From contig JANSXV010000001.1 in assembly GCA_024742735.1 (NCBI GenBank), forward strand, positions 62,001-126,000: DNA of 64,000 nt, given 5' to 3'. Numbering within the stretch: the first letter of the stretch is position 1; each line of letters begins with the position of its first letter. The notes under the pieces are model-generated. The model did no database searches. It was given only the letters and a program-made list of their open reading frames with translations, and had not been told where the DNA came from. Below are positions 1-5,824 of the stretch, in pieces. Source of the stretch: Alphaproteobacteria bacterium (GTDB lineage Bacteria; Pseudomonadota; Alphaproteobacteria; Caulobacterales; Maricaulaceae). The translations under genes and the position numbers were made by a program.

Positions 1-2
1 AG

Positions 3-1715
3 ATTTCGCCCGCTTTCGCGCTGATCCTGGCCGGCGTTCTCGCGCTGGCCGCGCCCTCCAATGCGATCCGCAAGGTTCTGATGATCGCGGGGCCGCTCGC
101 TGGGCTGGCCATGTGGTTCATGGTGCGCGAGCCGGGCGTCTACGGCCTTGTCGATATCGGCCCCTTCACGCTGGAGACCTTCCGCTTCGACGCGCTGTCG
201 CGGGTCTGGGCGCTGGTCTTCCTTCTGATCAGCTTCATCAACGGCATCTACGCCCTGCATGAGCGCTCACGCTGGGCGGACGCAGCTTCGCTGATCTATG
301 CCGGTTCTGCGGTCGGCGCGGTGTTCGCGGGCGATCTCCTGACCCTGTTCTTCTTCTGGGAGATCACGGCCATCGCCTCGGCGCCGCTGATCTTCGCGGC
401 TGGCGGGGCCGTCGCGCGACGCGCGGGCCTGCGCTATCTGGCGATCCAGGTGCTCTCCGGCGTCCTGCTGCTGGGCGGGGCCGCGCTGTGGGCGAGCCAG
501 ACCGGGTCGTGGAGCTTCGGCGGGATGAACGAGACCGGCGTGTTCGACCTGAACAGCGCGGCGGGCATCGCGATCCTCATCGGCTTCGGCATCAAGGCCG
601 GCTTCCCGCTGCTGCACATGTGGCTGCCCGACGCCTATCCCAAGGCCACCGGTTTCGGCGCGGTCGTGCTTTCGGCGTTCACCACCAAGATGGCGATCTA
701 CGCGCTCGCGCGCGGCTATGCCGGCGAGGAGATCCTGATCACGATCGGCCTGATCATGGCGGTCTTCCCGGTCTTCTTCGCCATTGTGGAGAATGACCTG
801 CGCCGTACGCTCGCCTACGCCCTGATCAACCAGCTGGGTTTCATGACCGTGGCGGTCGGCGTGGGCTCGGAGCTGGCCCTCAATGGCGCAGCGGCCAACG
901 CCTTTGTCGGCGTCATCTACATGGCCCTGTTCTTCATGGTCATGGGCGCGGTGCTGCGCCAGACCGGAACCGTGAAGGCGTCCGAGCTCGGCGGTCTGTT
1001 CAAGTCCATGCCCGTGACCGGCTTCATGGGCGTGATCGCCGGCCTGGCTGTCGTGGGCGCGCCGCTGTTCTCCGGCTTCGTGGCCAAGACGCTGATCCTG
1101 TCCTCGGTCCATTATGAGCATCTGACGCTGGCGTATTTCGTCCTGTTCTTCGCGTCTGCCGGCGTGATGGAGCAGACAGCGCTGAAAGTGCCCTTCTTCG
1201 CCTTCTTCGGTCAGGACCGCGGTCACCGCGTCTCCGAAGCCCCCGTCGGGCAGCTGGTCGCCATGGGGCTCGCGGCCTTCCTGTGCCTCTTCATCGGGAC
1301 CCAGTATCAGGCGCTGTACGGCCTGTTGCCGTTCGATATCGATTACAAGCCATACAAGCTGGATTCGGTCGTTGGACAGATCCAGATTCTGATCGCCGGC
1401 GCGCTGGCGTTCGCGGCTCTGATCTGGCTGAAGCTCTATCCCCTGCGCGGGGACCGGACCATTGTCGATGCTGACTGGCTGTACCGCTATTTCGGCGACG
1501 GCGCGGCGCGCTGGTTCGCGGCCATGGGCCGGCTGTTCGTCAGCTGGACCGAGCAGGTGCTGGGCGGCGTGTTCAAGACGATCGGACGGTCGCTGTTCAA
1601 CGTGTTCAGCCCGGCCGGCGCCCTGTCGAAGGATTTCCCGTCCGGTCTCATGGCGCTCTGGACCGCGATCATGCTGGCGGCGGTCCTGCTGGTTGCGTAC
1701 TTCTCCCCCGTGTAA
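3..1715 (+). CDS. Mrp/NuoN-type Na+/H+ antiporter subunit D-like protein (5' end outside window)
   Basis: The reading frame is open from the left edge, so the true start lies upstream; about 570 residues are visible, ending at TAA 1713-1715. It is a polytopic inner-membrane protein of the proton-translocating antiporter family (MrpD, NuoM/NuoN). Family marks seen are an acidic residue in a membrane helix (FFFWEITAIAS), a helix with a Lys before an HMWLPDAYP loop, and a charged DLRRTLAYALINQLG segment. It would form part of a multisubunit Na+/H+ antiporter; other subunits are expected upstream of the window. After the stop there is a short hairpin (TCGCC 1721-1725 / GGCGA 1731-1735) without a T-run. 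Family assignment is firm; MrpD versus another antiporter-like subunit is uncertain. Confidence 0.8.
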   Translation: MSPAFALILAGVLALAAPSNAIRKVLMIAGPLAGLAMWFMVREPGVYGLVDIGPFTLETFRFDALSRVWALVFLLISFINGIYALHERSRWADAASLIYAGSAVGAVFAGDLLTLFFFWEITAIASAPLIFAAGGAVARRAGLRYLAIQVLSGVLLLGGAALWASQTGSWSFGGMNETGVFDLNSAAGIAILIGFGIKAGFPLLHMWLPDAYPKATGFGAVVLSAFTTKMAIYALARGYAGEEILITIGLIMAVFPVFFAIVENDLRRTLAYALINQLGFMTVAVGVGSELALNGAAANAFVGVIYMALFFMVMGAVLRQTGTVKASELGGLFKSMPVTGFMGVIAGLAVVGAPLFSGFVAKTLILSSVHYEHLTLAYFVLFFASAGVMEQTALKVPFFAFFGQDRGHRVSEAPVGQLVAMGLAAFLCLFIGTQYQALYGLLPFDIDYKPYKLDSVVGQIQILIAGALAFAALIWLKLYPLRGDRTIVDADWLYRYFGDGAARWFAAMGRLFVSWTEQVLGGVFKTIGRSLFNVFSPAGALSKDFPSGLMALWTAIMLAAVLLVAYFSPV

Positions 1716-1788
1716 GCTGCTCGCCTTAAAGGCGATCTTGAGGCTGTACGCGAATATTTCGCCACCCATATAGGAAAGTTATCCTCGC

Positions 1789-1803
1789 GTTCCTGTCTCG
1801 TTC
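1789..1803 (+). promoter_or_regulatory. Putative LexA (SOS) box upstream of the DnaA-like/DUF6456 pair
   Basis: GTTC-CTGTCTC-GTTC fits the alphaproteobacterial LexA motif GTTC-N7-GTTC and shares the CTGT after the first half with the box before recA at 63157-63171. A good -10-like hexamer, TATCAT (1805-1810), follows immediately, so LexA would cover the promoter. The -35 region is poor. The start codon at 1854 lies about 50 bp downstream. Confidence 0.55.
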
Positions 1804-1853
1804 CTATCATGATCTGTCCCCCACGGGATGGATGATGAATGGAGGAGATTTTG

Positions 1854-2201
1854 ATGACGGACCCGTTCAAGGGCCGCGACCATGCCCGAGCCCGGCTCGC
1901 CCTGCAGACCGTCGCCTACGCGCTGCAGGTCCCGGCCGAGGAGATTGACGCGCCGACGCGCGGATCATCGCGTGCTTCGCTCGCCCGCCAGGTGGCGATC
2001 TACCTGACCCATGTGGCCTTCGAGATGAGCCTGGCGCGCACCGCCGCCGCCTTCGGCCGGGATCGGTCCACCGCCGCCTATGCCTGTCACCGTATCGAGG
2101 ACCGGCGAGACGACCCGCACTTCGACGCCTTCCTGGACGATCTGGAGGCCTGCCTGCGCGCCGCGCCGGCGCCGAGCTATCCCAATGGAGTGGCGGCATG
2201 A
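1854..2201 (+). CDS. DnaA C-terminal-domain-like helix-turn-helix protein
   Basis: A 115-residue protein resembling only domain IV of DnaA, without the AAA+ ATPase. The helix-turn-helix core reads FGRDRSTAAYACHRIE, which parallels the DnaA-box recognition signature (RDHTTVxHAxRxI) but has Arg and Ser where DnaA has His and Thr. It is therefore likely a small DNA-binding protein with altered specificity. ATG 1854 is chosen over the in-frame ATG 1839 because GGAGGAG (1841-1847) sits six bases before it and would lie inside the coding region for the earlier start. The last codons overlap the next gene by ATGA, so the two are probably translationally coupled. A LexA-type box lies upstream. Target sites and role are unknown. 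Confidence 0.8.
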   Translation: MTDPFKGRDHARARLALQTVAYALQVPAEEIDAPTRGSSRASLARQVAIYLTHVAFEMSLARTAAAFGRDRSTAAYACHRIEDRRDDPHFDAFLDDLEACLRAAPAPSYPNGVAA

Positions 2202-2950
2202 CCGCGCCGGCCTGGATGCGCCGGCTGGACCGTGAGGGCCGGGTGCTCGCCCCGCTGCCGGCGGGGCGGTCAGGGTTCGGCGTGTTCGCCGGGACCGACC
2301 GTCGCCGCCGCCCGTTCGCCAACGCCTCAGAGCGCGAGGTGAGAGAGGCGGTTTCCGCGGGGGCTCTGGTTCAGGTCGAGGGCGGCTATAGACTGTCGCC
2401 GGAGGGCCGTTGCCGGATCAGCCGGGCCGATGGACGAACGGACCAGCCCTTCGCCGATCAGCACCGAACCCTCGCGCTTCGCACGATCATGGAACCCGAG
2501 GGGCCGCGCGCAGCGCTGGCCGATAGCGAAGCCTGCGCTCCGCTCGCGCGCTATCTCAAACCTCAAGGCGGCAAGCCGGCCCTGCTGGAACCGGTCCACG
2601 CGTCCGCCGCCTCGATCCTGATGCGCGACTATGAGCGCTCGGCCCTGACCTCACGCGTGACCATGAACTGGTCGCCCACTTCGGGCGGCAAGACCCGATC
2701 CGCGCCCAAGGACCGGGCCGAGGCGCCGGTCTCGCGTCTGGACGCGCAGGCCCGGGTGATGGATGCGCTGGACGCCGTCGGGCCGGGCCTGGATCGGCTG
2801 CTGACCAATCTGGTGTTGCGCGACGTGGGCATGGGAAAGGCGGAGCGCGATCTGGGCTGGCCGGAACGCACCGGGGCGCCGGCCTTGAAGCTGGCGCTGG
2901 ACCGGCTGGCGATCCACTACCGGCTGAAGACGCGTGAACGCGTGCTCTAG
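2198..2950 (+). CDS. DUF6456 domain-containing protein
   Basis: A 250-residue protein starting in the ATGA overlap with the DnaA-like gene. The C-terminal half (about residues 140-245) carries the alphaproteobacterial DUF6456 pattern: a segment ending in RVTMNWSP, then a helix with LDAVGPGLDRLL, the ERDLGWPxR motif and LALDRLAIHY. The N-terminal half is a loosely conserved, charged region. From memory, DUF6456 and the DnaA-like helix-turn-helix occur fused in rhizobial regulators; here they are separate overlapping genes, which suggests that the two products act together. Its TAG stop interlocks with the TAG of the opposite-strand lipoprotein gene at 2947-2950. Function is not known. Confidence 0.75.
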   Translation: MTAPAWMRRLDREGRVLAPLPAGRSGFGVFAGTDRRRRPFANASEREVREAVSAGALVQVEGGYRLSPEGRCRISRADGRTDQPFADQHRTLALRTIMEPEGPRAALADSEACAPLARYLKPQGGKPALLEPVHASAASILMRDYERSALTSRVTMNWSPTSGGKTRSAPKDRAEAPVSRLDAQARVMDALDAVGPGLDRLLTNLVLRDVGMGKAERDLGWPERTGAPALKLALDRLAIHYRLKTRERVL

Positions 2951-3369
2951 CCGTCTGCGGCCCGCGTCCAGACCAGCGCGCTGCGGTACCCGCCCTGGAA
3001 CACCTCGCCGCTGATCTGATTTTCGCCGTCCAGCGCTCCTTCGAAGCGCAGCGCGCCCAGCGGCGTGGCGAAGCCGATCCGCTCGCCGTCCAGGCGCACC
3101 TGTTCAAATGCGATGCGGGCGCCCCCCTGGCGCGGTGCGGTCATCGTCACATTCGGTTCGGCATCGGACAGATCGATGGTCAGCACCAGGGGGCGGGGCT
3201 CGACGGAAGTCTCGAGCACCGTTCGCCAGCGGCCTTCAAACGCCGCAGCGGGCGCGGCGGCGGGCTCCCCGGCATTGTCGAGCACCGACACGATCTCGTC
3301 AGGCGCGCCGCCGCCCTGACCGCAGGCGGAAAGGCTCAGGACAGCAAGGCAGGCGAGGGCGGCGCGCAT
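2947..3369 (-). CDS. Small lipoprotein related to the N-terminal domain of the adjacent hydrolase
   Basis: A 140-residue secreted protein with a clean lipobox (LSAC, Cys16). ATG 3369 is preferred over an earlier in-frame start because GGAGGT lies five bases before it and the signal peptide begins there. Residues about 44-136 resemble residues about 34-126 of the alpha/beta hydrolase encoded just upstream on the same strand: FEGRW versus FDGAW, QGGARI versus QGGAEI, a shared TPLG, and QISGEVFQ versus VISGTFRQ. The gene therefore looks like a duplicated, free-standing copy of that beta-rich domain. It is 31 bp from the hydrolase stop and probably cotranscribed. Function unknown; a substrate- or partner-binding role is only an inference. 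Confidence 0.75.
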   Translation of the reverse strand: MRAALACLAVLSLSACGQGGGAPDEIVSVLDNAGEPAAAPAAAFEGRWRTVLETSVEPRPLVLTIDLSDAEPNVTMTAPRQGGARIAFEQVRLDGERIGFATPLGALRFEGALDGENQISGEVFQGGYRSALVWTRAADG

Positions 3370-3400
3370 GGGACCTCCGGAAGGGTCGATGCGCTCCGAC

Positions 3401-4777
3401 TTAGCCCGCACAGGCCCGGTTCGCCAGAGTCGCAGTGCGTTCGGCGATCCGGGTCAGCGCCTCGTCGGACAGGGGATGGTCGGCCGAGCCATACTCGCTG
3501 GCTGCGCCGGTCTCGGTCTCCTGAAAAAGGTGGTTCACGCCTTCCAGGATGACGATCTCGGTCGGCAGTCCGGGCCTGGCCGCGATCAAGGCTTCTGACT
3601 GCGGCCTGGGGAGCACCTGCAGATCGAACTCGGCGAACACCCCCAATAGAGGCCCTTCATAGGCGGCCGCCGCCGCGACAGGATCCACCTTAAAGCTCGC
3701 AACAGAGTAGGGCTGGCCCCAGATCCGCGCCTGCTGCGCGGCGAGCGGAGGCGGCGCGCCGGCCTCGATCAGCGCCGCCTCCAGCGCTGCAGTCGTGTCC
3801 CCGCCATCTTCTGCTTCGCGCAGGACCGCGAACATGGCGTCCTGGAGCCGTCGATTAGCCGCCACCTGCGCGTCGCCGCCGCCCTCGGCGCGGATCAAGG
3901 CTTCCGACTGGGATATCAATGTCTCTTCGATGCCCATATGCATACCGGCCAGAGAGACGATGAAGTCTGGTCGCGAGTCGGGCGCTGCGAGCAGGGCGAT
4001 CAGACCGCCTTCGGAGTGCCCGGCGAAGCCTGTGCAGGCCAGACCGGTCTCCTCGGCAAGCGCGGTCAGAGCCGCCGCCGCGTCCGCCGCCAGGTCGGCC
4101 GGGCCTTGAGGCGCGGGGCCGCTGCTGTCGCCCACGCCCCGGTCATCGAGGCGCAGGGAAGCGACACCCTCCCGGGCCAGCGCTTCGGCGAGGGCGGCAT
4201 AGATCTGGATCGAGCCGAAAGTCCCGTCGCGGTCCTGGGAGCCCGACCCGGTCAGGATCACGACGCCGGCTTGCGCGCCTTCGGGCGCCCGCAGCGTTCC
4301 CGCTAGCGTGACTGAGCCAGCGTCGACGCTCACCTGGCTTTCGTCAGCGCCGAGATCGGTCGAGGCGGCCTCTTCAGCCGGTTCCCCGTCGGGAAAGCGT
4401 CCGCGGTCGAAGCTCAGTCCCGCGCTGATAACGCTTTGCCGGAACGTCCCGCTGATCACGTCGCCCTGGCGCACGCCGTCGTAGGACAGGCCCAGCGGCG
4501 TCACCGAAAACTCAATCGCATCGCCCTCAAGGGACACTGTGGTCAGGCCGATCTCCGCCCCGCCCTGGTCGAGCGAGATCAGTACGCCTTCTGCACCAGC
4601 CTCACTCGCCTCCAGAACCAGCTCCATGCGCAGGGACCGCCCGCCGATCTCCAGCACGCCATGCCAGGCGCCGTCAAAGCCTGCAGTGTTGTGCGGCGCG
4701 GGGCTGTCCGTCTCTTCGGCGCTGCAGGCGGCGGTGAGAATGAGCAGGCCGGCGGCGAAGAGTCTTAGCGGCGTCAT
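3401..4777 (-). CDS. Alpha/beta hydrolase with N-terminal beta-rich domain, exported
   Basis: A 458-residue protein. ATG 4777 has AAGGAG seven bases upstream and begins a signal peptide with a possible lipobox (TAAC, Cys18), so envelope attachment is likely. Residues about 34-126 form a domain shared with the neighbouring lipoprotein. The remainder is an alpha/beta hydrolase: LTGSGSQDRDG oxyanion region, RLDDRGVGDSSG, nucleophile Ser255 in GHSEGG, a late acidic loop (FAEFDLQV) and His in GVNHLFQ. Such proteins are esterases or peptidase-like hydrolases; the substrate cannot be read from sequence. It is transcribed divergently from the ArsR-family gene, and the palindrome at 4815-4830 could serve both directions. 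Confidence 0.85.
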   Translation of the reverse strand: MTPLRLFAAGLLILTAACSAEETDSPAPHNTAGFDGAWHGVLEIGGRSLRMELVLEASEAGAEGVLISLDQGGAEIGLTTVSLEGDAIEFSVTPLGLSYDGVRQGDVISGTFRQSVISAGLSFDRGRFPDGEPAEEAASTDLGADESQVSVDAGSVTLAGTLRAPEGAQAGVVILTGSGSQDRDGTFGSIQIYAALAEALAREGVASLRLDDRGVGDSSGPAPQGPADLAADAAAALTALAEETGLACTGFAGHSEGGLIALLAAPDSRPDFIVSLAGMHMGIEETLISQSEALIRAEGGGDAQVAANRRLQDAMFAVLREAEDGGDTTAALEAALIEAGAPPPLAAQQARIWGQPYSVASFKVDPVAAAAAYEGPLLGVFAEFDLQVLPRPQSEALIAARPGLPTEIVILEGVNHLFQETETGAASEYGSADHPLSDEALTRIAERTATLANRACAG

Positions 4778-4804
4778 GGCGGTCTCCTTCACTGAGATCA
4801 TCTT

Positions 4805-4830
4805 AATTAGCATTGACACTAATTAGCGTC
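4805..4830. promoter_or_regulatory. Candidate ArsR/SdpR operator in the divergent intergenic region
   Basis: GACACTAATTAGCGTC (4815-4830) is an imperfect palindrome, GAC-n-CTAATTAG-n-GTC. The core AATTAGC is also directly repeated at 4805-4811 and 4821-4827, a 16-bp period. It is AT-rich against a GC-rich background, lies between the divergent hydrolase and ArsR-type genes, and overlaps the -35/spacer of the rightward promoter. Autorepression by the ArsR-family protein is inferred. Confidence 0.55.
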
Positions 4831-4841
4831 GAGTCTAATCA
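4813..4841 (+). promoter_or_regulatory. Sigma-70-type promoter for the ArsR/SdpI pair
   Basis: TTGACA (4813-4818), a 17-bp spacer and TAATCA (4836-4841) form a near-consensus promoter. Transcription would begin about seven bases later, at or next to the ATG at 4848, predicting a leaderless or almost leaderless mRNA. Confidence 0.6.
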
Positions 4842-4847
4842 AGGTTC

Positions 4848-5144
4848 ATGACCGACGTGTTCCAGGCCCTGGCCCATCCGGTGCGACGGGCGGTGCTGAA
4901 AAAGCTCAAGGCGGGACCCATGAGCGCCGGCGAGCTGGCCAAGGCGTTTCCTGTGTCCAAGCCGACCATGTCGCGCCACTTCGCGGCGCTGAAAGAGGCG
5001 GGGCTGATCCGGGCCGAACGGGTCGGCACGACGATCCGCTACCGGCTCAACGTCTCGGTCGCCGATGAAGCGATCGCGGCGGTGATGGGCCTCCTGGGCC
5101 GCGGGCAGGCGGACGAAACGCAGGAGGATGAAGATGATCGCTAG
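4848..5144 (+). CDS. ArsR-family winged-helix autorepressor, SdpR-like
   Basis: A 98-residue ArsR/SmtB-type repressor. It begins with the typical FQALAHPVRRAVLKKL helix, then SAGELAKAF and the recognition helix SKPTMSRHFAALKEAGLI, followed by the wing (RVGTTIRYRL). No metal-binding Cys/His cluster is visible, as in SdpR and the aerobic repressor subgroup. The following gene is an SdpI-like membrane protein overlapping by 11 bases, the same pairing as sdpR-sdpI of Bacillus. It probably represses its own operon through the AATTAG palindrome just upstream. The start at ATG 4848 lacks a well-spaced ribosome site, consistent with a leaderless transcript. Confidence 0.85.
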   Translation: MTDVFQALAHPVRRAVLKKLKAGPMSAGELAKAFPVSKPTMSRHFAALKEAGLIRAERVGTTIRYRLNVSVADEAIAAVMGLLGRGQADETQEDEDDR

Positions 5145-5820
5145 AGGATTGATCGCGTCTGCGGCTTTCATCGCCGTGATGGCCGGTTTGAGCGCGTGGG
5201 GCTGGCTGGCGACGCCGGCGGGCGCCGAGTTTCCTGTGCACTGGAACGCGGCGGGCGAGCCGGACCGTTATGGCGGCAAGCTGGAGGCTTTCGCCCTGCT
5301 GCCGGGACTCGCAATACTCATGTCGGTGATCTTCGCAGCGGCGCCGCTGATCGACCCGCGCGGGCGCAATCTCGCGCAGTCCGGCTCGGTGCTGCTGACG
5401 GTCTGGATCGGCACGCTGGGCGTGCTCGCCGCCGGGCAGGCCGCTCTGACGCTGGTCGCCGTCGGTGTGATCGCACCCGAGGGCGAGCTTGCGCCGCGCC
5501 TGGTGCTGCTAGCGGTGTGCGCCCTTCTGGTCGTGCTCGGAAATGCGCTGGGCAAGGCCCGGCCCAACTGGTTCGTCGGCGTTCGCACGCCCTGGACCCT
5601 GTCCTCTGACAAGGCCTGGGACGTCACCCATCGCTGGGCCGGGCGCGGTTTCGTCGCGAGCGGGCTGATCGGCGGCGCAGCACTTCTACTGGCGCCGGTC
5701 CCGGCCGGGCTGGCGGTCTTCTTCGCCCTGATCGCGGTCACCGCCGTCGGATCGATCGCGCTGTCCTTTCTGGTCTGGCGCTCTGATCCGGACCGGGAGA
5801 CCTATAGCGACGCCGGCTAG
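5134..5820 (+). CDS. SdpI/DUF1648-family membrane protein
   Basis: A 228-residue integral membrane protein with about six hydrophobic segments. Its first periplasmic loop has the DUF1648 motif FPVHWNAAGEPDRYGGK; the C-terminal half has the SdpI signature GNALGKARPNWFVGVRTPWTLSSDKAWDVTHR (positions about 142-173, quoted here only by its ends: GNALGK and TPWTLSS). ATG 5134 is preferred to ATG 5128 because AGGAGG (5122-5127) is six bases before it. In Bacillus, SdpI is the immunity and signalling protein for the SdpC toxin; no toxin gene is visible here, so the family name should not be read as an immunity function. Cotranscribed with the ArsR-type gene. Confidence 0.85.
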   Translation: MIARGLIASAAFIAVMAGLSAWGWLATPAGAEFPVHWNAAGEPDRYGGKLEAFALLPGLAILMSVIFAAAPLIDPRGRNLAQSGSVLLTVWIGTLGVLAAGQAALTLVAVGVIAPEGELAPRLVLLAVCALLVVLGNALGKARPNWFVGVRTPWTLSSDKAWDVTHRWAGRGFVASGLIGGAALLLAPVPAGLAVFFALIAVTAVGSIALSFLVWRSDPDRETYSDAG

Positions 5821-5824
5821 AGCC

